A stretch of 9,238 nucleotides of DNA from Candidatus Rifleibacteriota bacterium (GCA_029564115.1 JAKQQP010000626.1:1-9238), one strand, 5' to 3'; shown: positions 1 to 7,985, counted from the stretch's first letter. Notes: a model not told the origin generated them from the letters alone. Numbers and translations are program-made.

Positions 1-910
1 TAGAAGATTCTTTAAGCAGCTCGAAGCCCTTTTCAAAGCAGTATGGGTCGAAGTGTTTGAAAAGTCCTGGCAGAATTTTTATCCGGAAACGCGTATCATG
101 AATAGAACAGACAAAGTCAAGAACCTCATCTTTAGCCTGAGAAAAACGGTTGATGAGAACCAGTTCTGAGAGGTTATGCAAGCCCTCAAAATGCCCAAGT
201 CGATGTTGTTCAATGAAATGTGGCAATAATTCCTTTACCGGGTATTCATTAAGAATTTGTACCATCTTCTCTTTTCGGGCACTTGATGCCTTTGGGTAAA
301 ATTCAAGATAGAGGGGTACAAAATCAGGCCTGCTGAACCTGATCAGAGTATCGAAATAAAAATCTTTTACCAGAACATCCGGCTGATTGAAGTTGTTTTT
401 GATTACAGTGAACAGATCGAGTTCTTCCATCAGTGAAACAATTTCGAAATAAAGCGGAGAAGTACGGTCTTCGGGGAGAGCGCGCAGAAGTGCTCCCATT
501 GCTTCCTGACCAAATTCTTCACTGATCGCATGCTGCACTTTCTGACGTATGCGCGGGTCAACGTCATTCAGGCATGAGATCATGATGTCAAGGGCTTCCT
601 GGGTGCCGAGGGCTGAGAGAGCCTGCAAAGCGCTTTCCCTTAGACGGGTTTCCTTGCCTTTCAGCAGGGCCCTGAAAATTGGCAGGGCTTCCTGAATGCC
701 GCGCTGCCCTGCAACATCGATCAGAGGCAGGATGATCTCGATCGAAGCCTCATTGAATGCCTCAAGAGCGGCCAGAACGACCTGATCGGTCTCTTTTGCC
801 GTGTGCGCAATAAGCCCGTGAAAGGCGGCTTCCCGTGTTTTGGCATCGGAGCTTTCCAGGTCTTTTATAAGAAGCTCCGGGTCTTTTTTGCTTCCAAATG
901 GCCAGATCAT
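1..910 (-). CDS. HEAT-repeat protein, C-terminus cut off by the window edge
   Basis: The frame is open from an ATG at 910 down to base 1, giving 303 visible residues with no stop, so the 3' end lies outside the window. The protein is alpha-helical and HEAT-like throughout its first half. Around residues 15-150 it shows repeating units such as DAKTREAAFHGL, ETRLRESALQALSALG and DPRIRQKVQHAI, the usual D-x-x-[VI]-R-x-x-A pattern of the second HEAT helix. The rest (150-303) is helical with weaker repeats. There is no signal peptide or membrane segment, so it is probably cytoplasmic. HEAT solenoids are protein-protein scaffolds; the partner is unknown. The start codon overlaps the stop of the upstream HEAT gene as ATGA and no Shine-Dalgarno sequence precedes it, so translation is probably coupled. 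Its N-terminus (MIWPFGSKKDPE) resembles that of the upstream protein. Function is not recognisable beyond the fold. Confidence 0.88.
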   Translation of the reverse strand, partial: MIWPFGSKKDPELLIKDLESSDAKTREAAFHGLIAHTAKETDQVVLAALEAFNEASIEIILPLIDVAGQRGIQEALPIFRALLKGKETRLRESALQALSALGTQEALDIMISCLNDVDPRIRQKVQHAISEEFGQEAMGALLRALPEDRTSPLYFEIVSLMEELDLFTVIKNNFNQPDVLVKDFYFDTLIRFSRPDFVPLYLEFYPKASSARKEKMVQILNEYPVKELLPHFIEQHRLGHFEGLHNLSELVLINRFSQAKDEVLDFVCSIHDTRFRIKILPGLFKHFDPYCFEKGFELLKESS

Positions 911-3363
911 TGGGCAGGGGCTGGTGGTTTGGCTGAAAGAACCGCCATTACCTCCTTGCGGACGTTCTCGTCAGGGTCAAAACGCAGCGGTCTGATATAT
1001 GGTGCCAGCATGAAAGGATTTACAATCTTGCCGAGGGCCTTGATCACATTTCGGCGCACATCCGGCTCAGGGTCACGTATTGCCTGAATCAGAATCGGAA
1101 AGAACCGGCTGTCTTTCAATTCGCCAAGAGCGAAAGCCGCAGAAGCGCGCATCCAGCGGTCGGGGTGCCGCATCATTTCGATGACCGGCTCATAAATCTG
1201 GTAATAGCCAAGCTTCCAGAGTGTTATGATAGTATTGGCACGTACCCGGTTATTGTCGTCATAAAGGCATGGCAGAATCTCTTCGGCAAGAGAAATATCG
1301 CCGACTTCAGCCATGGCTTCAACGGCGTTGGCTCTGACACGGTCATCCTGGTCTTTGAGAAATCCGACAAGCATGCCAGATACCGAGGGGCCACCAATTT
1401 TGCCAAGGCCCATGATTACAACTGCTCTCACCTGCGGGTCGGGGTCCTGGATGGCGACAATCAGGTGAGTTTTGAGTTCTGGTGGAATGTGGTCACAGAG
1501 AACTTCAAGAATCTTGGCTGAGAGAACACGGGTTCGCTGGTCAGATGCAGACAGATCACGTGTAATATCTTCCATGAAGGAAGTATCCATTTTTATCAAT
1601 GACTGACCAATGGCTTTGCGGGCGTCTTCGGTCATTTTGTCGAAGCCGGTCATATATTTTCGGCGCGTGACAAATGCTATGGCCTTGTGGGCTGCCTGTT
1701 TTATTTCTACAACATTCGAAGCGAGCAGTTTTGTCAGGTTGTTGATGATCATCGGGTGATCGCGTTCTTTAAGGCGCTCTATTGTCTGCAGAACGATACT
1801 GCTGTCAGAGTCTTTGAGAAAATTCAACAGCATTTCGGTGCCGGCATTGTTCTGAAAATGCTTGAGATCAAGAATTTTCAGAATAGTCATGCGCACTGAA
1901 TAATCCGGGTCACGCAGCTTGGTTTCAAGAATCTGCAGAGCGTTCTGCAGGCCTGATTCGCCAAGAATTGTAAGAATGCGTGAACGCAGCGCCGGATCCT
2001 GGTGGTAGAGAACCTCGGTTACAAACCTCTGCAGGCGGGGATCCATCATCAGCTGAATGGTTTCTGACTGGACTTCAGGCGGTACTTCCATGAAGTGCTC
2101 AAGCAGAAGGGTATTCAGAGTTTCGATGATGTAGTTTTCGGTCGGGTCGCCGAGTATCTTGAGGGCGGTTTTGCCGGTTTCGACATCTTTGTAACAGCAG
2201 GCGTTAATAAGAAGATTCTTGCGTATGGCAGGGTCGAGACCCTTGAGGAAGCTTTTCAGGTAGCCTTCGTTATAGCGAAAAATCTTGGCGAAATTGCGGA
2301 AAATTACATCGTGGTCATAGCGACCCAGGCGAAGCAGACACTCGGTCATCAGCTTGATGCACTGAAAATAGCGGTCGTTAAGATTGTTTTCGAGTGGATC
2401 AGTGAAATATTTGATCTGCGCTTGAACTTCAGGGCTTTTGCGCTGTGCCGGATCCATTTTGTCGAGTTCTTCGGCATAATCTTTAATGATTTTGCCGATC
2501 GTATCAGCCACTGTCGGCGGTATGGACTTGTAAGGATCAAGCAGAAATGGAAAGAGATATTGATAGGACATCGGGTCAGAAAGCTGTTCCATCAGCTTCA
2601 ATGTATGCTGTCTGAAGCCTTCGCTTTTTTTGCCCAGCCCGTCAAATACCTTCTCAAAAAAAAGTTTGCCGTGTGACTGCAGGCATTTGAAGACTGGATA
2701 ACGCATGCCTGGTGCAATTGCCGGCAACTCTCTGATGCAAAGATCGAGAAAGTCAGGGTTTTTTATCTTGTCGACATGCTTTGAAAATTCGACCTGCAGA
2801 ATTTTTTTCTCGTCTTTTTTGGCTTCGACGACTTCTTCTTTAAGAATATCAAAGAAGATGGGGTAGGTCTTCGGGTTCTGGAGCATGACAATTTCTTCAA
2901 GATAAAGAATCTGCTCTTTGACCGAATAGTTGTTCCACTTTTCGAGAAGCTGCTTGAGAATGCCTGATTTCTCGATACCATGCTGGATGGTACGATGAAT
3001 ATCGGGGTCGAGTGTTTTACCAAGAACCTCGGTAACCGCCTTCAGGTTTTCCTCTTTGATGCCGACAAGAATTTCTTTGAAAGTTTCGCGCAGCAGTGTG
3101 TCGGGATATTTGATCAGCGTCAAAAGCAGACGAAGATCTTCTTCGTTCAGTTGATTGCGGTAATCAACGAAAACCTCGAGAATTTTCAATCTGGTTTCAA
3201 GATTGTCGTTCTCTTCGAATTTGTCGTGCAGAAATTCAATCAGACCATGATTCATGCTTGAGACAAAGTCGCTCTTGGCACGATCCGATGTTCGTTTGTC
3301 TTTCTGAAGCAGTCTTCCAAAAGCCTCTTCAGGATCCGAAATTTTTCGCGAAAACCAACCCAT
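907..3363 (-). CDS. Large HEAT-repeat protein (818 aa)
   Basis: This is an 818-residue solenoid protein. The C-terminal third (about 600-811) has six clear HEAT units with the D-P-D-x-x-V-R signature: DPDPQVRAVVIMGLGKIG (640-657), DQDDRVRANAVEAMAEVG (671-688), DDNNRVRANTIITLWKLG (702-719), HPDRWMRASAAFALGELK (733-750), DPEPDVRRNVIKALGKI (764-780) and DPDENVRKEVMAVLSA (796-811). More divergent units lie around 455-560, and the first 450 residues are helical with degenerate repeats. A short proline-rich tail (KPPAPAQ) ends the protein. No signal peptide, membrane helix or catalytic motif is visible, so a cytoplasmic scaffold is inferred. ATG at 3363 is preceded by a weak AAGG 11 bases upstream. 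It is first in an operon with the overlapping HEAT gene downstream. No specific function can be named. Confidence 0.92.
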   Translation of the reverse strand: MGWFSRKISDPEEAFGRLLQKDKRTSDRAKSDFVSSMNHGLIEFLHDKFEENDNLETRLKILEVFVDYRNQLNEEDLRLLLTLIKYPDTLLRETFKEILVGIKEENLKAVTEVLGKTLDPDIHRTIQHGIEKSGILKQLLEKWNNYSVKEQILYLEEIVMLQNPKTYPIFFDILKEEVVEAKKDEKKILQVEFSKHVDKIKNPDFLDLCIRELPAIAPGMRYPVFKCLQSHGKLFFEKVFDGLGKKSEGFRQHTLKLMEQLSDPMSYQYLFPFLLDPYKSIPPTVADTIGKIIKDYAEELDKMDPAQRKSPEVQAQIKYFTDPLENNLNDRYFQCIKLMTECLLRLGRYDHDVIFRNFAKIFRYNEGYLKSFLKGLDPAIRKNLLINACCYKDVETGKTALKILGDPTENYIIETLNTLLLEHFMEVPPEVQSETIQLMMDPRLQRFVTEVLYHQDPALRSRILTILGESGLQNALQILETKLRDPDYSVRMTILKILDLKHFQNNAGTEMLLNFLKDSDSSIVLQTIERLKERDHPMIINNLTKLLASNVVEIKQAAHKAIAFVTRRKYMTGFDKMTEDARKAIGQSLIKMDTSFMEDITRDLSASDQRTRVLSAKILEVLCDHIPPELKTHLIVAIQDPDPQVRAVVIMGLGKIGGPSVSGMLVGFLKDQDDRVRANAVEAMAEVGDISLAEEILPCLYDDNNRVRANTIITLWKLGYYQIYEPVIEMMRHPDRWMRASAAFALGELKDSRFFPILIQAIRDPEPDVRRNVIKALGKIVNPFMLAPYIRPLRFDPDENVRKEVMAVLSAKPPAPAQ

Positions 3364-3401
3364 TAATTTACTGACCTTGAGAGCAGAATAGGATTTGCAG
3401 C

Positions 3402-3430
3402 ATTATCGGCTAAGTTCACGGAATTTTGAA
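3402..3430 (-). promoter_or_regulatory. Candidate promoter of the HEAT operon
   Basis: On the minus strand, TTCAAA (3425-3430) and GATAAT (3402-3407) are separated by 17 bases. Matches to the sigma-70 consensus are 4 of 6 and 5 of 6. The predicted start of transcription is near 3395, giving a leader of about 30 nt before the ATG at 3363. It is plausible but not strong. Confidence 0.4.
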
Positions 3431-3501
3431 CGATTGTTTGCTTATGAATATATACCGGCAAGGTAGCTGTACACAACAATTAATACAATTTTTAAACTTT
3501 A

Positions 3502-3530
3502 TTTACAAGTTTTATAATCTTTGTTATAGT
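3502..3530 (+). promoter_or_regulatory. Promoter of the small membrane protein
   Basis: TTTACA (3502-3507) and TATAGT (3525-3530) lie 17 bases apart, each matching the sigma-70 boxes at 5 of 6 positions. Transcription would start near 3537, about 30 nt before the GTG at 3567. A second TATAAT at 3513-3518 has only a weak -35 (TTTAAA, 16 bases upstream). The promoter position argues against any start codon upstream of 3567. Confidence 0.6.
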
Positions 3531-3566
3531 CATGCCAATCAACATCATCAAGCGAGGGTTCAAAAA

Positions 3567-3806
3567 GTGTGGTTCATTAGAAAAATTTTCTGGATGATTA
3601 CTCTTCCTTTTATTGCGCTTACCGGCGTTCTGATGTTCGCCTTCCCCGAAGAAATGAAGGAATTCAAAAAAGATCTTATCGATATGTTTGAAAATTCCTG
3701 GCTTCGCTGGGTTGGCTTTGTCGTCTTCATCTCGGCAATGGTTCACATTGTCTGGATTTTTGACGGCAGGCACACTCTCGTCAGATTGACCGATCCGAAC
3801 AGCTGA
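3567..3806 (+). CDS. Small two-helix membrane protein (79 aa), unknown function
   Basis: The same frame is open from a TTG at 3426, but a good promoter sits inside that extension. A GAGGG ribosome binding site at 3554-3558, 8 bases before the GTG at 3567, marks the likely start and gives 79 residues. Two hydrophobic segments are visible: residues 5-26 (from KIFWMITLPF to LMFAF) and 45-64 (WLRWVGFVVF to VHIVW). An acidic/basic loop, PEEMKEFKKDLIDMFENS, lies between them, and a short tail (DGRHTLVRLTDPNS) follows. This predicts a helical hairpin in the inner membrane. The gene is monocistronic, between a divergent HEAT operon and a convergent FxLYD gene, 32 bases from the latter with no clear terminator between them. 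I do not recognise the family. Confidence 0.72.
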   Translation: MWFIRKIFWMITLPFIALTGVLMFAFPEEMKEFKKDLIDMFENSWLRWVGFVVFISAMVHIVWIFDGRHTLVRLTDPNS

Positions 3807-3838
3807 TTTTCGAACCTTCAGAAATTACGGCGCAGGGT

Positions 3839-4498
3839 TTATTCCCAGGCCGTGATCTCCACCCGGAATGATTTTGCCCCGACGGGCGGATCTTTGAACG
3901 GGATCTCGAAAAGAGAGCTTTCCTTTGGCAGGAGCCCTTTGTCAAAACTTCTCAGGGTGCCTGTTTCACTGCGAAGCTCTCTTTTGTTTTCGTCAAGGAT
4001 CTTTGCGGTGAGCTGAATTTTCTTCTTGACGGTTTTCGACAAATTGCTGAGAGAACCCACTACATAAAGGGTTCCGAGTTCGATATAACTGTCTATGCGG
4101 TCAATGCTGAAAAGTGGTTCAATATCGCGTTCGATGACCGGGTTTTGCTTTTCTTTGCGCTTTCTGGCAATGTATTCAGCGATTACTGTATCATCGTAAG
4201 CAGCCCAGAGCGAAAGATTCATTGGTTCAAGGCGAAGAGCGGTGCGGTATGCTTCTTTAGCCTCTGAATGGCGGTTTTCGACGACCATTTTGTCGCCGGT
4301 TTCGATAAATTTAAAGGCCGGGCTGTCGGTGGCAATCCCGGTTACTGCTGATATTTCGTTTACCAGGAGCGGGCTTTCCGGGTCGGCGGGGGAGGGGAAT
4401 ATTTTTCTACCGGGATTTTCGGGGAGAGACTGCGCTGCTGCTGCAATCTGGCATGCAAGCATCGCGGGCAAAATAATTGATCTGAGCTTTGCTGGCAT
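3839..4498 (-). CDS. Exported TPR-like/FxLYD-like domain protein
   Basis: The 219-residue product begins with a Sec-type signal: basic MPAKLRS, a hydrophobic stretch from residue 8 to 22, and an AAA site with likely cleavage after A22. A cysteine at 16 lacks a canonical lipobox, so a lipoprotein is less likely. Residues 61-108 look like a single TPR-type helical pair with A-x3-Y-x2-A-L-x-L-x-P spacing around 79-92. Residues 137-215 resemble the FxLYD immunoglobulin-like fold of bacterial envelope proteins: a strand with YVVGSLSNLSKTVKKK, then IQLTAKILDENKREL, then a late PKESSLFEIPF, matching the G-x-V-x-N, L-x-D-x-x-G and P-G-x-x-x-x-F pattern. The mature protein is therefore probably extracytoplasmic and may bind other envelope proteins. 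An AGGAG site precedes ATG 4498. The gene lies 16 bases after the winged-helix gene and is almost certainly cotranscribed with it. Confidence 0.85.
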   Translation of the reverse strand: MPAKLRSIILPAMLACQIAAAAQSLPENPGRKIFPSPADPESPLLVNEISAVTGIATDSPAFKFIETGDKMVVENRHSEAKEAYRTALRLEPMNLSLWAAYDDTVIAEYIARKRKEKQNPVIERDIEPLFSIDRIDSYIELGTLYVVGSLSNLSKTVKKKIQLTAKILDENKRELRSETGTLRSFDKGLLPKESSLFEIPFKDPPVGAKSFRVEITAWE

Positions 4499-4514
4499 TT
4501 ATGACTCCTGTGCT

Positions 4515-5240
4515 TTATGCCGAAAGTTTGCGGGCAAAGGCTTCAAGAATGAGAGTGTAGAAGTTTTCGAAGCCAAAGAGCAGCATTCCCTCGTGCAGCA
4601 TCTGGTAGGCAGCCAGACCGGCTTCATTCTCATTCTCGGTGAACATGCCAAGAAGTGTGTCGCGATCAACGGTCATGCTGGTCACTCTGATATCACTGCC
4701 GGGCTGGAGAAGTGATGTTATGGCTGTTTCTACGCGGTTCTCGTCAAATGAGCTCGATGCCTGAATGTAGAAAAAATCAAGACTGGCACCCCCGACCGGC
4801 GGATTGTCGACACCTGGAAGAGAGACGTCCTGCCCGGGAGTGTTGAGACCCGTCTCAGGGTTTGCCGCTGCTGCAATACCAAGCATTTCAGGCGCGAGGA
4901 TAATTGCGGCGTAGAGACTGTCGCGGGCATTTTCCAGAACTGCTTTACGAATTTTTTTCAGCAACAGGCCAGCTTCAAGATTCTTTTTTATGAAAAGATC
5001 GGTAGTCTGAGCAGCGCCCAGAGCAAGAAGACTGGCAGTCATCGGGTTCTCCGGATTTAAAGCACAAAGCTTGGCCTTGCCCTGCGGAAGAATTTGTACG
5101 ATACCCGATTCATGAAGAAGGTGGACACGGTTATATGCCGTACCATAGGGAAGCTTGAGCTTTCGTGAAATCTGGTGGATTGACAGTACCCCGTCGGGTG
5201 TTTCCATGAAGGCGCGTGTTATGTCGATGTTTGTTTGCAT
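4515..5240 (-). CDS. Winged-helix protein with a degenerate nucleotidyltransferase-like domain
   Basis: With the start at ATG 5240 the product has 241 residues. Residues 5-62 form a winged helix: FMETPDGVLSIHQISRKLKLPYGTAYNRVHLLHESGIVQILPQ split as helix, recognition helix (PYGTAYNRVHLLHESG) and wing. This organisation is typical of MarR/ArsR-like DNA-binding domains. Residues 85-235 look like a nucleotidyltransferase fold. A helix precedes strands at SLYAAIILAP and LDFFYIQAS, then DIRVTSMTVDRDTLLGMF, and a final LHEGMLLFGFENFYTLI resembles the closing 'L-x-E-G-x-x-L-Y-G' of MNT-type domains. The catalytic G-S and D-x-D residues are absent, so it is probably a regulator rather than an enzyme. 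A TTG upstream (5276) is in frame but coincides with the -35 box. No Shine-Dalgarno sequence precedes ATG 5240; a leaderless transcript would explain that. Confidence 0.82.
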   Translation of the reverse strand: MQTNIDITRAFMETPDGVLSIHQISRKLKLPYGTAYNRVHLLHESGIVQILPQGKAKLCALNPENPMTASLLALGAAQTTDLFIKKNLEAGLLLKKIRKAVLENARDSLYAAIILAPEMLGIAAAANPETGLNTPGQDVSLPGVDNPPVGGASLDFFYIQASSSFDENRVETAITSLLQPGSDIRVTSMTVDRDTLLGMFTENENEAGLAAYQMLHEGMLLFGFENFYTLILEAFARKLSA

Positions 5241-5247
5241 GGCAGGC

Positions 5248-5276
5248 AGTATACAATATTTTTTGTGGGTTATCAA
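5248..5276 (-). promoter_or_regulatory. Promoter giving a leaderless mRNA for the winged-helix operon
   Basis: On the minus strand TTGATA (5271-5276) and TATACT (5248-5253) are 17 bases apart, each a 5 of 6 match to sigma-70 boxes. Only 7 bases separate the -10 from ATG 5240, so transcription should start at or one base before the A of the ATG. Confidence 0.65.
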
Positions 5277-5284
5277 TTTATTGA
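5273..5284. promoter_or_regulatory. Small palindrome overlapping the -35 box
   Basis: TCAAT-TT-ATTGA is a perfect 5+5 inverted repeat that overlaps the -35 of the winged-helix promoter. It could be an operator for autoregulation, but it is short and AT-rich and could arise by chance. Confidence 0.25.
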
Positions 5285-5347
5285 GAATAGTTGAAAAATG
5301 GTTCTGCCAATTTTCGGATTCAGGCTGCTGACAGGCGAATTTTTTAT

Positions 5348-5353
5348 TATAAT
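5348..5353 (+). promoter_or_regulatory. Candidate -10 box for the receiver gene
   Basis: A perfect TATAAT lies 42 bases before ATG 5395. No good -35 is found at 16-18 bases; CTGACA at 5328-5333 is only 14 bases away. Transcription would start near 5360. Confidence 0.4.
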
Positions 5354-5394
5354 ATCAGTATGGTAGAAAAATGAAAGCAAAGGTTAGGCAAAAC

Positions 5395-5796
5395 ATGCAA
5401 AAATTTTTAATTGTTGATGATGAATCTGTTAATTGCAGGCTGTTGAAAGAATTTCTGGCTGAGAGAGCCTGTTGCGATATTGCATATTCCGGCAAAGATG
5501 CCCTTAAACTTTATACAACCGCCTGGGAAACCGGCAACGATTACGATCTGATGCTTCTTGATGTGTCGATGCCTGAAATGGATGGACTTGAAGTGCTTGA
5601 ACGCATTCGCAAAGATGAAGAAAATCGCGGCATCAAACTTGGAACCGGATTGCCCATCATAATTCTTACCGCAGTTAAAGATTCCTTTATGAGCGCTTTT
5701 AAAAAGGGTGCTGAAGAATATATTCTCAAGCCGGTGAACCGCGAAACCTCAATCAATAAAATTGACGAGCAGTTGCAAAAGAGGGCTCAGGGTTGA
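5395..5796 (+). CDS. CheY-like single-domain response regulator
   Basis: The 133-residue product is a complete receiver domain with no output domain. Counting from ATG 5395, the acidic pocket is D8 and D9 (FLIVDDE), the phosphoacceptor is D56 in [13 protein letters not shown], the switch threonine is T92 in IIILTAV, and the conserved lysine is K112 in YILKPV. All residues needed for phosphorylation are present. An AGGTTAGG site at 5381-5388, 6 bases before, favours ATG 5395 over the in-frame ATG at 5371, which has no ribosome binding site. Like other stand-alone receivers it probably carries phosphate or binds a partner protein. It converges on a hybrid histidine kinase whose 3' end it overlaps by 10 bases, so the kinase is a likely but unproven partner. 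Confidence 0.93.
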   Translation: MQKFLIVDDESVNCRLLKEFLAERACCDIAYSGKDALKLYTTAWETGNDYDLMLLDVSMPEMDGLEVLERIRKDEENRGIKLGTGLPIIILTAVKDSFMSAFKKGAEEYILKPVNRETSINKIDEQLQKRAQG

Positions 5797-7910
5797 GTTT
5801 TGAGCTTAAGCAGCTTCAGAGTCTGTCTCAAGAGGTCTTCCGGTGAAAATGGCTTCGAAAGATAGGCATCCATGCCGGCGTTGAGACAGGCTTCTCGGTC
5901 GCCTTTCATTGCTCTGGCGGTAACGGCAATAATCGGCACATGCTGATTCGGGCCCTGATTTTTTCTCAGGGCCTCGGTTATTGCCAGACCACTCCAGCCT
6001 GGCAGGCACCAGTCAAGAATCACCAGATCGAATCTGGTGCGGTTAAGTATCTCTGTTGCCTTCAGGCCGTTGTCGACGCTCTGGTGCCTGAAACCAAAAA
6101 GTTCAAGGCACTGTTCGGCGAATTTGCAGCTGGCGGGATCGTCTTCAACTATCAGAATCGAAACGTCTGCCGGTTTGATTTCGGGTTTTCCAGACAGTTC
6201 ATTGCTGTTTGCGTTATTTTCCGGGTTGCTGCTTTCTGCCGCCATCTGGTCGAAGGGAATATTGAAGAAAAACTCGGAACCCTTGCCGGGAGTGCTGCAG
6301 CATCCGATGGTGCCGCCCATCAGATCGACAAGTCGTTTCGAAATGGCCAGACCAAGGCCAGTGCCGCCAAACCTGCGGGTTGTGCCGGTGTTGGCCTTGG
6401 TGAATTTCTCGAAAATCAGTGGCAGATCCGCGGCAGATATGCCGATGCCGGAGTCTTCGACGCTGACATCTATGTAACAGTTGCCTGAGTTGTTGCAACT
6501 CTGTCTGGCTTTTATCTTAACGTAGCCGTTTTTGGTGAATTTTACCGCATTCCCGATCAGGTTGATCAGAACCTGTCTTACCCTTTGACTGTCACCGTTT
6601 ACCTCGTGTGCAATCAATTGAGAATCAAGTTCCAGGTGCAATGTAATACCTTTGTCGGCTGCTTTTGGCTCAAAAAGTTTCACTATGTCTCTTATCATTT
6701 TGCCAAAAGAGAACGGGGTTTTGTCGAGAATCAGTTTGTTTGCCTCGATTTTTGAAAGATCCAGGATGTCGTCAATTAAAGCCAGAAGAAGCGAACCGGA
6801 AGACTTGACAATCGCAGCATAATCACGCTGCTTCTCAGAGAGGCTGGTCGACAGCAGTAAGTCGATAAAGCCAAGAACTGAATTCATCGGTGTGCGAATT
6901 TCATGACTCATGTTTGCCAGGAATTCACTTTTGGCAAGACTGGCTGCTTTGGCATCTTCGATGGCCTTCTTCAGCTTTTCTTCGTATTCTTTTCTTACCG
7001 TGATTTCTTTTGCCAGCTCGGCATTTGCCGTTTCCAGCTGACGGGTTCGCTCTACAACCCGTTCTTCAAGGGTGTCGAGGGTCTTTTTCAGTTCAAGTTC
7101 AGCGCGTTTTCGCAGGGTGATATCGGTGGCGATAATTACTGCCCTCGACAGCAGGGCACCGCTGTCTGGAACCGGCCTGCATATAAGGGTAAGAAAGACA
7201 GGGTCATCGTTTATTCTCAACTCAGCTTCGGTTTCGAAGATACTGTTGCTGGCAAAGGTTTCTATGATGTCTTTTCGCAGGGTATCCCGGTCGGGTGAGG
7301 CAAAGAATTCCCATAGATGAATTCCGGTGATTTCGTTTTTTTCGCGTTGCAAAATTGCTTTGCCTGCCGGGTTGATCACCAGAATGCGCCCCTCGGTGTC
7401 GATAAGGCTTACCCAGTTTGGCGATGCTTCCACAACTCCCTGATAGCGAAGATCTGAAGAGAAAATAACCTGTGATGAGGCTCTTAACCGGTCGGCCAGA
7501 ACGCGGCGAAGCGCTTCTTCCGATTTTTGTAGACAGGTGACGTTGGAAAAGGTGGCAATCAGGCACTGAGTATCGCTGCAAAATTCCTGGCAGTGAAACA
7601 TTTCGACCGAAAGGGCTTTCTGTTTGCCGTCACAAGAGGTGAAATCGACGAGAATCGGCTTTTGTTGCCCCTCTGAAAAGCTTTTCAGAAGAAGTTGTGT
7701 GTCGATATCGACTTTTCCTTCGCATATCTCGTATAGATATCTGCCGACAGCCTTTTCTCTTGAAATTTCGAATAAAGCACAACCCATGGGGTTGATGTTT
7801 CTGATCAGGCCTTCACTGGTTAGAAGAAGAACTGCTCCAGGGGCAAAATGAGTGATTGCCTGAAAATAATCGTTTGAACTGCAGACACCGCCACGTTTTG
7901 TTAAATTCAT
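5787..7910 (-). CDS. Soluble hybrid sensor histidine kinase (PAS-PAS-HisKA-HATPase-REC)
   Basis: This 707-residue protein lacks membrane segments and is probably cytoplasmic. The order is: PAS at about 14-128 ([20 protein letters not shown]), second PAS at about 155-268 ([18 protein letters not shown]), coiled coil 265-330, and HisKA with phosphoacceptor H336 in [14 protein letters not shown]. The catalytic ATPase follows, with N box N450-N454 (NLIGNAVKF), G1 DSGIGI (486-491) and G2 GGTGLGL (515-521). A linker of about 30 residues leads to a receiver (582-700) with E589/D590/D591, phosphoacceptor D633 (ILDWCLP), T664 and K686. Every catalytic residue is present. Autophosphorylation at H336 followed by transfer to D633 is expected; the next relay step may be elsewhere. 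The first PAS region is cysteine-rich (eight in the first 126 residues). ATG 7910 follows an AAGGGA site. The ligand sensed is unknown. Confidence 0.96.
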   Translation of the reverse strand: MNLTKRGGVCSSNDYFQAITHFAPGAVLLLTSEGLIRNINPMGCALFEISREKAVGRYLYEICEGKVDIDTQLLLKSFSEGQQKPILVDFTSCDGKQKALSVEMFHCQEFCSDTQCLIATFSNVTCLQKSEEALRRVLADRLRASSQVIFSSDLRYQGVVEASPNWVSLIDTEGRILVINPAGKAILQREKNEITGIHLWEFFASPDRDTLRKDIIETFASNSIFETEAELRINDDPVFLTLICRPVPDSGALLSRAVIIATDITLRKRAELELKKTLDTLEERVVERTRQLETANAELAKEITVRKEYEEKLKKAIEDAKAASLAKSEFLANMSHEIRTPMNSVLGFIDLLLSTSLSEKQRDYAAIVKSSGSLLLALIDDILDLSKIEANKLILDKTPFSFGKMIRDIVKLFEPKAADKGITLHLELDSQLIAHEVNGDSQRVRQVLINLIGNAVKFTKNGYVKIKARQSCNNSGNCYIDVSVEDSGIGISAADLPLIFEKFTKANTGTTRRFGGTGLGLAISKRLVDLMGGTIGCCSTPGKGSEFFFNIPFDQMAAESSNPENNANSNELSGKPEIKPADVSILIVEDDPASCKFAEQCLELFGFRHQSVDNGLKATEILNRTRFDLVILDWCLPGWSGLAITEALRKNQGPNQHVPIIAVTARAMKGDREACLNAGMDAYLSKPFSPEDLLRQTLKLLKLKTQP

Positions 7911-7985
7911 GTGATTCCCTTTTGTTCGGCAAAAAATTTGACTGATCGGCTACGGGAATTCAGGGCTGCGACATTCTACTGATTA

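Noticed and set aside
2095..2676. 193-codon plus-strand frame inside the HEAT gene
   Set aside because: It is a mirror frame of the real minus-strand HEAT gene; low-complexity composition, no domain.
3426..3566. N-terminal extension of the small membrane protein from a TTG codon
   Set aside because: The extension contains the promoter and is not protein-like; GTG 3567 has a proper ribosome binding site.
4242..4715. 157-codon plus-strand frame across two minus-strand genes
   Set aside because: It spans the boundary of two well-supported genes and lacks a ribosome binding site and domains.
5241..5276. N-terminal extension of the winged-helix protein from a TTG codon
   Set aside because: The TTG is the -35 box and no Shine-Dalgarno site precedes it; the domain is complete from ATG 5240.
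5785..5805. Hairpin GCTCA/TGAGC at the receiver-kinase junction as a terminator
   Set aside because: The stem has only 5 bp with an 11-base loop, and the T-run on the minus side is interrupted (CCTCTTTT).
5940..6488. 182-codon plus-strand frame inside the hybrid kinase
   Set aside because: The opposite strand encodes the catalytic ATPase and receiver domains with all motifs, so this frame is a shadow.
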